Positions 19,023-27,097 of a stretch of DNA of 64,000 nucleotides are shown piece after piece (within the stretch, counting starts at the first letter, position 1; each line of letters opens with the position of its first letter). The DNA is from Fervidobacterium sp. UBA5837. Its GTDB lineage: Bacteria > Thermotogota > Thermotogae > Thermotogales > Fervidobacteriaceae. The notes under the pieces were generated by a model. It was not told the origin of the DNA and searched no databases. It saw only the letters and a list, made by a program, of their open reading frames with translations. Made by a program: the position numbers and the translations under genes. The stretch is from positions 42,434-106,433 of the forward strand of contig DJGV01000008.1 in NCBI GenBank assembly GCA_002432805.1. Direction: 5' to 3'.

Positions 19023-19742
19023 ATGAGGTTGCAAGACAAGGTTTGTATAATCACAGGTGCAGGGAGTGGAATTGGTAGGACCGCAGCGGAATTATTTGCA
19101 AAAGAGGGAGCAACAGTTATTGCATGCGATGTTGGCGACGCAGTTTACGATGATCCGAAAATTCACTTTTATAAGCTCGATGTTACAGATAGAGCGAAGA
19201 TAGCGGAAGTTGTCAAAGAGGTCGTCGAAAAGTTTGGAAAAATAGATGTGTTAGTTAACAACGCAGGCATAACAAGAGATGCACTCATCCAAAAGATGAC
19301 TGAGGAAGACTGGGACAGAGTTATAAACGTGAATCTGAAAGGCGTATTCAACATGACGCAAGCAGTTGTTCCGTACATGCTTGAAGCAGGAAAGGGAAGT
19401 ATCGTTAGCACTTCTTCCGTAGTTGGAATTTATGGAAACATCGGTCAGACAAACTACGCAGCAACGAAAGCTGGTATCATCGGTATGACAAAGACATGGG
19501 CAAAGGAATTTGCAAGAAAGGGTGCAAAGATAAGGGTAAATGCAGTGGCACCAGGTTTCATAAGAACCCCCATGACAGAAAAGGTACCCGAGAAGATATT
19601 GACAGAAATGGCAGAAAAGGCTGCATTGAAGAGGTTGGGAGAGGCTACTGAGGTTGCGAATGTTTATTTATTCCTTGCTTCAGACGAATCTTCGTACGTT
19701 ACAGGACAGGTTATAGGTGTTGATGGTGGCTTGATTATGTAA
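19023..19742 (+). CDS. SDR family reductase, FabG/acetoacetyl-CoA reductase-like
   Basis: 239-residue classical short-chain dehydrogenase. Cofactor motif TGAGSGIG near residue 12, NNAG near 84, catalytic Ser in STSSVVG and the YxxxK of QTNYAATKAG are all present, as is the C-terminal VTGQVIGVDGG. The acidic residue after beta2 (VIACDVGD) favours NAD(H) over NADP(H). The second ATG (19023) is better spaced from GGAGG than the first (19017). Because it follows a thiolase, acetoacetyl-CoA is a plausible substrate; 3-oxoacyl-ACP is the alternative. Confidence 0.88.
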   Translation: MRLQDKVCIITGAGSGIGRTAAELFAKEGATVIACDVGDAVYDDPKIHFYKLDVTDRAKIAEVVKEVVEKFGKIDVLVNNAGITRDALIQKMTEEDWDRVINVNLKGVFNMTQAVVPYMLEAGKGSIVSTSSVVGIYGNIGQTNYAATKAGIIGMTKTWAKEFARKGAKIRVNAVAPGFIRTPMTEKVPEKILTEMAEKAALKRLGEATEVANVYLFLASDESSYVTGQVIGVDGGLIM

Positions 19743-19784
19743 TTTCCTCTTTCACTTTTCTAATTGCTGAATATTCGATAAGAT

Positions 19785-19825
19785 AAAGCGGCGCTGGAAA
19801 ATAATTTCACGCCGCTTTGCTTTTG
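19785..19825 (+). terminator. Intrinsic terminator after the thiolase-SDR pair
   Basis: AAAGCGGCG (19785-19793) pairs with CGCCGCTTT (19810-19818); a short T-rich stretch follows. Confidence 0.7.
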
Positions 19826-19905
19826 TCCCATCTTGATTAATCTTCATAAATTGTGCAAGACTATACAAGACTACATATGATTGTATAAGAGTGATAATGA
19901 ATAGA

Positions 19906-20592
19906 TCAGTTGACTTTTCCAACGTACTTTGAAATTATCGTAGGTATTTCATTTTTCAAATCTCTGATTGCCTCATTGATCTTCTGTTCAATTTGCTTAT
20001 TCACTATTATGTATCCCAAGTCAACTTTGTAGATGAGATCTTTATAGACCGATAGACCGTAATTCCTAGATATGTAGAGCGCATCCAAATAATCGAAAAG
20101 CGCTGCATCGTGCCTCTTCAATATGAGGTCCGTTATGATCTCTTCGTTTGAGACAAAGGCAGAATACTTGACTTTCTTACCTTCGTTTATCCATTGTTCA
20201 ACGATTTTTTGGCCCGTTGCCCCTTGTTTAAACACAAATTCTACCTTTTCTACATCGCCGTTCCAAGATAGTCCCTTCCTCAAAACAATCGCTAAACCGG
20301 ATTGTGCATAAGGAATCGAAAAATTGTACGTCTTCTGGCGTTCTTGTGTCATGTGAATTCCACCAGCAATTATGTCTAAATCAAGTTTGTTTAAAACAAC
20401 TGGATCAAGTGAGGTAAATGGGAGAACGTACATCTCAAACTGGTATCCCAGTTTGAAAGCTACTTTGTTTAGTATTTCATAATCTATGCCGGTCAGATTC
20501 GAAATCTGCCAAAAAGCATATGGACTTCCGAGAAGAAATCCCACTTTTAGCATCTCACCAAATAAGATTGAAGTACCGGCAACAAGAATCAA
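19906..20592 (-). CDS. Solute-binding protein family 3 (amino-acid type), start codon unclear
   Basis: About 228 residues from a TTG at 20592, matching SBP_bac_3 proteins. The stretch LDIIAGGIHMTQERQKTYNFS-IPYA is the family signature. Upstream, the same frame stays open and encodes CTKRFLTIIILILVAGTSILFGE, a good signal peptide, but no ATG, GTG or TTG lies in frame after the ribosome site GAGGGTGA (near 20624-20631). Either a non-standard start is used or a small frame disruption has occurred. No permease or ATPase is adjacent. It lies downstream of the riboswitch-controlled thiB-like gene and might share its transcript, although the ligand motif looks like that of amino-acid receptors. Confidence 0.75.
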   Translation of the reverse strand: MILVAGTSILFGEMLKVGFLLGSPYAFWQISNLTGIDYEILNKVAFKLGYQFEMYVLPFTSLDPVVLNKLDLDIIAGGIHMTQERQKTYNFSIPYAQSGLAIVLRKGLSWNGDVEKVEFVFKQGATGQKIVEQWINEGKKVKYSAFVSNEEIITDLILKRHDAALFDYLDALYISRNYGLSVYKDLIYKVDLGYIIVNKQIEQKINEAIRDLKNEIPTIISKYVGKVN

Positions 20593-20716
20593 AATAATGA
20601 TCGTCAGAAATCTTTTCGTACAATCACCCTCTGTTAAAGTTCACAAAGTTATATAGTCACACTTAACTGCTCAATTGATTAGACTGCACAAAGGCGTGTT
20701 TCGTTCGATTTATCGA

Positions 20717-21697
20717 TTAACCTATAACGGCTTTTTCCCATTTCTTGAGTATCTCATCTAATCTGCTGTTGATATTTGGATCAACTTTGAGCACCTTTTT
20801 GAATTTTGGAACGTATTTTTGAAATACTTCCGGTAATTCTGCATTTGTAACTGGCATCATCCACTGATTCAATGGAACTTCTTTTTGAAATTCATTTGTC
20901 AACATGTACTCTATGAATGCCCTTGCCAACGCTTTGTTCTTTGCACCTTTTACAATGGCGGCATATTCTTCGAGTAAGTATGCGCCTTCTTCAAATATGA
21001 TCGGCATATATTTTATCGCCCCATATTCGTACATACTGTAGGCTCCATCGGTTGCATAACTCACAATCATATCAGCCTCACCTGTTTCAATCATCTTGAA
21101 TGCTGCGCTCCACCCACTTGTAAATGTTAGTACATTATTCTTTAGCTTACTCCAATACTGAATTGCTCCATCCTCGCCCATAGCTGCTATGGTCCACATG
21201 AGAAAAGTGAGCCCTGTGCTCGATGTTCTTGGGTCTATCAGTACTATCTTACCTTTGTATTCTGGACTTAGCAGGTCTTTGAACGTTTTGGGAGGATTCT
21301 TAATCTTTTCAACGTTGTATATCATTGCAAGTGCTCCATAATCGTAGACTGTGCCGTAATCGTTGACAAGGCTCTTATAGACAATATTCTTAGAATTGAC
21401 AGGTCTATACTTTTCCAAAACGCCCTCACTTATTGCCATCTGAAGCTGTTCAGCACTGAGCCCTACGATCAGATCAGCCTTTGGGGATTTCTTTTCGGCA
21501 ACAACGCGAGCTAATGCATCGCCCATAGAGCCGATACTTATGAGCTTGACTTTGCAGTTGTACGTCTTTTCAAACTTTGGTATCACTACCCTTGCAATTC
21601 CACCCGCAAAGCTATCTGATGTGTATATGACAAGTTCAGCGGAGAAGAGTGATGTCAATAAAACAACTAAAACCATGATACTTAGTACCTTTTTCAT
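20717..21697 (-). CDS. thiB: Thiamine-type ABC transporter substrate-binding protein
   Basis: 326-residue exported binding protein. The signal peptide is about residues 1-20 (KKVLSIMVLVVLLTSLFSAE). The mature protein starts LVIYTSDSFAGGIARVVIPKFE, the ThiB/iron-type type II binding fold, and contains DLIVGLSAEQLQ and SYATDGAYSMYEYGA. ATG at 21697 has GGAGGT 6 bases upstream. A TPP riboswitch and a terminator precede it, which supports thiamine or a thiamine precursor as substrate. No thiamine permease or ATPase gene is in this neighbourhood, so the rest of the transporter must be elsewhere. Confidence 0.9.
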   Translation of the reverse strand: MKKVLSIMVLVVLLTSLFSAELVIYTSDSFAGGIARVVIPKFEKTYNCKVKLISIGSMGDALARVVAEKKSPKADLIVGLSAEQLQMAISEGVLEKYRPVNSKNIVYKSLVNDYGTVYDYGALAMIYNVEKIKNPPKTFKDLLSPEYKGKIVLIDPRTSSTGLTFLMWTIAAMGEDGAIQYWSKLKNNVLTFTSGWSAAFKMIETGEADMIVSYATDGAYSMYEYGAIKYMPIIFEEGAYLLEEYAAIVKGAKNKALARAFIEYMLTNEFQKEVPLNQWMMPVTNAELPEVFQKYVPKFKKVLKVDPNINSRLDEILKKWEKAVIG

Positions 21698-21730
21698 ACC
21701 GTCACCTCCAGTTTTCGTACATATGCTATG

Positions 21731-21773
21731 TGCCAAAATAAAAAGCCCTCCATCCAAAACCTGAATGGAGGGC
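21731..21773 (-). terminator. Riboswitch-controlled terminator before thiB
   Basis: On the minus strand GCCCTCCAT (21773-21765) pairs with ATGGAGGGC (21753-21745) around an 11-base loop, followed by TTTTTATTTT. It lies between the TPP aptamer and the thiB start and is the expected off-switch. Its 5' arm contains CCCTCC, which can also pair with the GGAGGG at the 3' edge of the aptamer, giving a plausible antiterminator. Confidence 0.85.
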
Positions 21774-21821
21774 CATTTCTTATTCGCAATCTTTACCAAA
21801 ATCCAGTTCACACTTTTGTGT

Positions 21822-21918
21822 CCCGGTCCCTCCGCCGGTATTATCCGGTTCAGGTTCGAAGGGTCGGAAGCTTGCCACTTCCCTCTCAGCCCTGCATTGT
21901 CAAGAGCTCCCCTCCAGG
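21822..21918 (-). promoter_or_regulatory. TPP riboswitch (THI element)
   Basis: Read on the minus strand, the conserved blocks appear in order: GGGGAGC, GGCTGAGAGGG, GACCCTTCGAACCTGA, ACCGGATAATACCGGCGGAGGGA. P1 can form between CCTGG (21918-21914) and CCGGG (21826-21822). This matches the THI-box aptamer that binds thiamine pyrophosphate. With the terminator downstream it should switch thiB off when TPP is plentiful. Confidence 0.95.
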
Positions 21919-22016
21919 TATCTATTCACTTTTCATCTTTCTAGTTGAATTTTATAACTTGTTTCTCTAAACGTCAATATCTCAAAAACGGTGAATTTGG
22001 GTGTTTTCGTTTTGTA

Positions 22017-24236
22017 CTATTTCTGTATCTCCCAACCGAGTCCTTCTTCTTTCCAATAGAATTTTATACGATTGCTTTCATTCAATTCTTCGTTTATTAT
22101 CAATTCTGCAATCTTGAACTCTATCGTATTTTCAAACAACCTTCTCAGTGGTCTTGCACCCATCGTTGGGACGTAACCTTCCGTAGAAAGATACTCCAAC
22201 ATCGATTCGTCGAGTTCCACGATTATGTTTCTATCAACTAATCTCTCATTGAGTTCATTCAAATACATCGTGATTATTTTCTTTATGTGTTCCTTTTTCA
22301 ATGGCTTGAAAACAACTGCTGCATCAAGTCTGTTTATGAACTCCGGCCTAAAGTATTTTCTTGACTCTTCTTCAACGTGTTTTGGTATGAACTCTTCGAA
22401 TCCTTCTTCGATATCTTGTATTATGATGTCTGAGCCTATGTTACTCGTCATGATGATTATCGTGTTTTTGAAATCTACTGTGTTACCTTTACCATCTGTC
22501 AACCTTCCATCGTCGAATAGCTGGAGAAGCACATTGAACACATCTGGATGGGTCTTCTCTATCTCATCGAAAAGTATCACACTGTACGGTCTTCTACGCA
22601 CTTGCTCGGTCAAATATCCACCTTCTTCGTATCCCACGTATCCCGGAGGTGCGCCGATCAATCTTGCAACTGAATGTTTCTCCATGTATTCAGTCATATC
22701 AATCCTTATAAGGGCCTTTTCCGTACCGAATAGTACATCGGCGAGCCTCTTTGCAAGTTCAGTCTTACCAACACCGGTTGGTCCAAGGAATAGGAATACA
22801 CCCAGAGGTCTCTTCGGATTCCTTATTCCTGCCCTGGACATCTTTATCGCGTTCGAAACAATTCTGACTGCATCGTCTTGATCAACGAACTTTTCGTGGA
22901 TTATGCGTTCCAAATTCTTCAACTTTTCCTTTTCATCACTCAAGATCTTGCCGACGGGAATGCCTGTCCATTTTTCAACTGTTTTTGCTATATCCTCTTC
23001 TGTGACTTCTTGTTTGCCATCTATCCTACACTTTGTTGCAGCTTCATCTATCAAATCAACTGCTTTATCTGGTAAGTACCTATCTGCTATGTATCTTGCA
23101 GACATTTTTGCAGCACATTCCAATGCCTTGTTTGAAATAGTTACATCATGGAACTCCTCAAATTTTCCTTTGATACCTTTAAGAATTTCGATTGTCTCCT
23201 CCGTGGTTGGTTCAGGCACAAGAACAACCTGGAATCTTCTTGCCAGTGCTTTGTCTTTTTCAATACTTTCCCTGTATTCATCTACCGTAGTTGCACCAAT
23301 GACCCTTAAAACGCCACGTGCCAATTCAGGCTTTAGTATATTACCTGCATCGAGTGCACCTTCTGCTGCTCCTGCCCCTACTACCGTATGCAATTCGTCT
23401 ATAAACAATATTGCATCCGTTCTCTTTTTAAGCACATCGAGCAGTTTCTTGAGCCTTTCCTCAAACTCACCTCTAAATTTCGTACCTGCCACAAGCCTTG
23501 CCAAATCCAATTTCAGTATCGTCTTACCTTTCAAGAATGAAGGAATATTTTCCTGTACAATCCTTTGTGCAAGACCTTCCACTATGGCAGTCTTGCCAAC
23601 TCCAGGCTCACCGATCAAAACAGGATTGTTTTTCACCTTTCTACCCAATATTTCTATCATCCTGTTTATTTCGTTTTCCCTTCCAATAACAGGCATGAGT
23701 TGACCGTTCTTTGCCATCTCAGTCAAATCCTCAGTAAATTTGGCAAGTACGTCTATATTCTCTTCTTCGGCGTACGTCCTCTTCATTCTCAAATCCTTGA
23801 TGGCCGAGTATATCTTATCTTGGCTGATACCGTATTTTGTCAAAAGCCTGTAGACAGTCGTCTCTGGAACAAGTGACATGGCCAGCAGAATATGGTCAGT
23901 ACCGACCTTTTCATCACCCATTCTCTTTGCTTCCTTTTTTGCCTCGTTTATAACCTTTGTTGCGTCCGGCGTGATGTATATCTGACTTGTTGTAGAACCA
24001 CCAGAATAATAATAACCGCCCTTTGAAGAAATCGCTCTTTCCACATCCCTTCTCAAACTATCCACATCTGCATTTAGATAATTTAGAATATCGACGGCTG
24101 CATTTTTCGGATTTTCAAGCATCGTCAAGAGTATGTGTTCAGGGCTAAGTTGGTTATGTTTGTATCTGTTCAGCACATCATTTACGGAATTCAATATCTC
24201 CTGCGCATTCTCTGTAAAGTCTTCGAAGTTGAACAT
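22017..24236 (-). CDS. clpC: Clp/Hsp100 ATPase, ClpC/ClpB-like with a short middle domain
   Basis: 739-residue double AAA+ unfoldase. The N-terminal Clp repeat domain (about 1-145) is followed by D1 with Walker A GEPGVGKTAIVE and Walker B ILFIDELH, a short or absent ClpB-style coiled-coil insert, then D2 with Walker A GPTGVGKTELAK and Walker B VILFDEIEK. The total is about 120 residues shorter than typical ClpB because the M-domain is reduced, so a ClpP-partner (ClpC-like) role is favoured. A ClpP tripeptide such as IGF is not obvious by eye. Expression is under CIRCE/HrcA; see the operator. Confidence 0.9.
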   Translation of the reverse strand: MFNFEDFTENAQEILNSVNDVLNRYKHNQLSPEHILLTMLENPKNAAVDILNYLNADVDSLRRDVERAISSKGGYYYSGGSTTSQIYITPDATKVINEAKKEAKRMGDEKVGTDHILLAMSLVPETTVYRLLTKYGISQDKIYSAIKDLRMKRTYAEEENIDVLAKFTEDLTEMAKNGQLMPVIGRENEINRMIEILGRKVKNNPVLIGEPGVGKTAIVEGLAQRIVQENIPSFLKGKTILKLDLARLVAGTKFRGEFEERLKKLLDVLKKRTDAILFIDELHTVVGAGAAEGALDAGNILKPELARGVLRVIGATTVDEYRESIEKDKALARRFQVVLVPEPTTEETIEILKGIKGKFEEFHDVTISNKALECAAKMSARYIADRYLPDKAVDLIDEAATKCRIDGKQEVTEEDIAKTVEKWTGIPVGKILSDEKEKLKNLERIIHEKFVDQDDAVRIVSNAIKMSRAGIRNPKRPLGVFLFLGPTGVGKTELAKRLADVLFGTEKALIRIDMTEYMEKHSVARLIGAPPGYVGYEEGGYLTEQVRRRPYSVILFDEIEKTHPDVFNVLLQLFDDGRLTDGKGNTVDFKNTIIIMTSNIGSDIIIQDIEEGFEEFIPKHVEEESRKYFRPEFINRLDAAVVFKPLKKEHIKKIITMYLNELNERLVDRNIIVELDESMLEYLSTEGYVPTMGARPLRRLFENTIEFKIAELIINEELNESNRIKFYWKEEGLGWEIQK

Positions 24237-24256
24237 CCTTTCTCACTCCCTTCCAC

Positions 24257-24284
24257 TATAGCTATTCTGATATAGCTATTCTGA
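24257..24284. repeat. 14-bp tandem direct repeat in the clp leader
   Basis: TATAGCTATTCTGA occurs twice in direct tandem, and a third partial copy (TATTCTGA) follows at about 24297-24304. It lies between the clp promoter and start codon, inside the 5' untranslated leader. Confidence 0.6.
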
Positions 24285-24308
24285 ACTGTTCTTTGGTATT
24301 CTGAAATT

Positions 24309-24337
24309 ATCTTATCAGATTAGCACTTATTTGTCAA
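24309..24337 (-). promoter_or_regulatory. clp promoter (sigma-A type)
   Basis: On the minus strand TTGACA (24337-24332) is followed after exactly 17 bases by TAAGAT (24314-24309). The -35 hexamer and most of the spacer lie inside the CIRCE element. Confidence 0.8.
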
Positions 24338-24346
24338 GAGTGCTAA
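24320..24346. promoter_or_regulatory. CIRCE operator (HrcA binding site)
   Basis: TTAGCACTT (24320-24328), a 9-base spacer, then GAGTGCTAA (24338-24346): a one-mismatch match to the CIRCE inverted repeat TTAGCACTC-N9-GAGTGCTAA. It covers the -35 region of the clp promoter, so HrcA should block polymerase directly and heat stress should derepress the Clp ATPase. Confidence 0.93.
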
Positions 24347-24480
24347 TCATTGATTTTGCATTGTGAGTAACATAGATGCAATAGATGCATTTGAATATTT
24401 TGGCTTGAGCGAATAGGTGGTAAAATAGTATTTGCGTATATTCGTTTTACTAACTAATCGATATTGGAGGGAAATCGTAC

Positions 24481-25656
24481 ATGTCGGCACCGGTTTTGGT
24501 CGCGCTTTTTACGTTCATCGATGGATTGACACAAGGCATATACGGAACAATATTCAATTTGATGCTAAGAACTGGTGGTCTACAGACGAGTGCTGTTGGA
24601 AACATTACTTCATCAAATTTGTGGGGGGCTGCATTCATTGGTTTGTTCTTCGGGCTCGTTGCGGAGAAGTATGAAAAGAAAACGCTTCTGATAATGACAC
24701 AATTGTTGAGTATCTTCTTTGGTACGTATAGGATATTTGCCACTTCGAGCACTATCCTCGGTATTACGTCCTTTTTTCACGGCGGGTTCTCAGCTGCAAC
24801 GGCCACTATAATGTCAACGATACTGGTGATGAAAACATCTTCGGAGAATAGGGCAAGATTCCTTGGATTAAACTTGAGTGCAGGCATGTTTACTGGCGTT
24901 ATAGCTAACGTCGTTGGTGGCCTTCTGGGTGATGCGTTTGGTTTTAGGATCGTCCTTTTATTTTCGAGTTTATCACGTATACTAGCTCTGTATCCGATAC
25001 TAAAACTCGACGCAACGTCAGCTTCAGTTAATGAAGAAAGCGATGAGGTGCCAAGTATTGCTTCCTTTTCAAAGATATTCAAGATCAGAGATTCAAAGGA
25101 AGTCAAGACTATTCTGTATTATTTCTTATCAAACGTAAACGTTGGACTGGGAGCTGGCCTTTTTGTGGTGTTTGGTAATGTTATATTCTATGACCTTTTT
25201 CACATGAGTGCAACGGTGATAGGACTCATACTGGCATTTGCACAACTTGCCACAAGTTTAGGGGCTATGTTCTCGTATAAGATCGGTCGGAAATTTGGTG
25301 ATATGAATGTACTCATTGTTTCGTACGTCTTCGTTCCAGTTCTGATAGTCTTATTGAGTTTTACGAGAGAACCGATAACGTTTACTTCCGTTTACATATT
25401 GAGATTTGCGGTGATGAATATGGTAGGACCATTGCTTTCATCGGTCGTATTTTCGCACATTCCAATGAATATTGTTTCTTCGATAAATGGAGTGAACAAC
25501 TTTTTGAATAATGTATCTCGTGCACTTTCCGCGGTTCTCTTCTCGATTCTAACGAGGTTTGAAAATGGCTACACATTGATATTCATCATCAGTTCGATCT
25601 TTTATTTTTTGAACGCGTATGTTATGATAAGATTGCGCAAACATCTTGGTGAATAA
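24481..25656 (+). CDS. Major facilitator superfamily transporter
   Basis: 391-residue membrane protein with about 11-12 hydrophobic helices and two halves joined by a charged loop (near residues 185-205). The TM2-TM3 loop has GLVAEKYEKKT, a variant of the MFS loop motif. ATG has GGAGGG 9 bases upstream, and an extended -10 TGGTAAAAT lies at 24418-24426. The substrate cannot be read from sequence; a drug or sugar exporter is possible. Confidence 0.85.
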   Translation: MSAPVLVALFTFIDGLTQGIYGTIFNLMLRTGGLQTSAVGNITSSNLWGAAFIGLFFGLVAEKYEKKTLLIMTQLLSIFFGTYRIFATSSTILGITSFFHGGFSAATATIMSTILVMKTSSENRARFLGLNLSAGMFTGVIANVVGGLLGDAFGFRIVLLFSSLSRILALYPILKLDATSASVNEESDEVPSIASFSKIFKIRDSKEVKTILYYFLSNVNVGLGAGLFVVFGNVIFYDLFHMSATVIGLILAFAQLATSLGAMFSYKIGRKFGDMNVLIVSYVFVPVLIVLLSFTREPITFTSVYILRFAVMNMVGPLLSSVVFSHIPMNIVSSINGVNNFLNNVSRALSAVLFSILTRFENGYTLIFIISSIFYFLNAYVMIRLRKHLGE

Positions 25657-25755
25657 TGAAGCAGTACAGCGTATGAAATAAAAGGGGATGGTAGAGGGGG
25701 AATTTATCTGAAAGGAGATTCTAATTCTAGAGAGGTTGCGTCTATTTCAAAGAGC

Positions 25756-27081
25756 TTGTTGAAGCTATCATTTCCAACGATGATTGGTTACAGTATTCAG
25801 TCACTTTACGATATAGTTGACATGTTTTGGATCGGTAAATTCTCATCTGCTGCTATCGCTGGAGTGGTGATCTTTTCTACGATCTTTTGGCTTGTAGAAA
25901 TCCTCAATGAGATAATTGGTGCCTCATCAGTTTCAATGATATCTCAGGCACATGGTAAGAAGGACTACAAACTCACTTCTAAAGTAATCGAACAAACGCT
26001 TGTATTCAAATTTATAGTCGCCTTAATTGCCAGTGCAATTCTGTTGATCGCATACAAACCTGCTGTTTTGTTATTTTCCAAAGAGAGCGAGGTTGTCTCC
26101 TCTGCACTCGAATATGGCAACGTTAGAATATTCTTTATGCCATTTTTCTTCTTGACATATTCCACATACACAGCTCTGAGAAATATAGGTGAGGCTTCAA
26201 TTCCGATGTTTACTATGCTTGCCGGGGGCATTGCCAATATATTCCTCGATCCTTTGTTCATGTTTGACACCATCCCTGGTACTCGTATACATGGTTTAGG
26301 ATTGGGAATAGCTGGGGCTGCTTGGGCAACGGTCATATCGAATTTCATACCATTTCTTGCTGGATTGTTCATTTTGCACAGAGGTGTGAAAGATGTGAAG
26401 ATCACCATTAAAGGCTTATTCAGAATGGATTGGAAAATAGATAAGAAATTGATACTTATTGGCCTTCCCAATGGTGGAGAACTCTTGTTGAGAAATCTAT
26501 CCTATACTGTGATGATGAAAATCATCGGTACATTTGGAACAGCGTACATCAGTGCGATGGGAATAATCGAAAGACTTATTGGACTTTCTCTTGTACCACT
26601 CACGGGTTTTTCAATAGGTACAAGTGCGTTAGTTGGTCATGCGCTTGGTAAAGACGAAGAATCGAAGGCGAAGAAGATAACGTTGATTTCTTCATTGTAT
26701 AGTCTCATAGTTGCACTTGTATTCAATTTCTTTATGATAGTCTTTCGTTCTGAAATGATGAGCTTTTTTACTAACGATATTCAGGTAATACAAATCGGTG
26801 CAACAGGGATGATATACAGTGCAACAGGCATACTGTTTGTATCATTATCATCGAGTTTCTCAAGTGCCTTCTTTGGAGCTGGGGTCAACATACTTGCACT
26901 ACTTTCAAGTATAGTAAGTAGATGGGGCATCATGATACCCTATCTCATTGTAAGTTTGTACGTATTAAAAGCAGCCCCTGTGCATATCTGGATAGGGCTG
27001 CTTTTGGCAGAAGTATTCGAAGCAATAGTTGCCATTATCTTCTTTACCAAAGTAAGATGGGAAAAGAAAAGAGTTGTGTGA
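25756..27081 (+). CDS. MATE family multidrug/Na+ antiporter
   Basis: At least 441 residues with 12 hydrophobic helices. The family hallmark IVDMFWIGKFSSAAIAGV is near the N-terminus and IGAGASSV-type segments recur (IIGASSVSMISQ). Proteins of this family export cationic drugs using Na+ or H+. The canonical start in frame is TTG at 25756, but it has no ribosome site; the frame continues upstream, and a CTG at 25708 lies 7 bases after GAGGGGG and would add 16 residues that resemble the usual MATE N-terminal lead-in. It follows the MFS gene by about 100 bases. Confidence 0.88.
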   Translation: MLKLSFPTMIGYSIQSLYDIVDMFWIGKFSSAAIAGVVIFSTIFWLVEILNEIIGASSVSMISQAHGKKDYKLTSKVIEQTLVFKFIVALIASAILLIAYKPAVLLFSKESEVVSSALEYGNVRIFFMPFFFLTYSTYTALRNIGEASIPMFTMLAGGIANIFLDPLFMFDTIPGTRIHGLGLGIAGAAWATVISNFIPFLAGLFILHRGVKDVKITIKGLFRMDWKIDKKLILIGLPNGGELLLRNLSYTVMMKIIGTFGTAYISAMGIIERLIGLSLVPLTGFSIGTSALVGHALGKDEESKAKKITLISSLYSLIVALVFNFFMIVFRSEMMSFFTNDIQVIQIGATGMIYSATGILFVSLSSSFSSAFFGAGVNILALLSSIVSRWGIMIPYLIVSLYVLKAAPVHIWIGLLLAEVFEAIVAIIFFTKVRWEKKRVV

Positions 27082-27097
27082 TGTCTAAACTTTAGCC

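Noticed and set aside
22225..23703. Long plus-strand frames of 218 and 266 codons within the Clp ATPase gene
   Set aside because: They are antisense to conserved Walker and Clp motifs and have low-complexity Ser/Phe composition typical of shadows.
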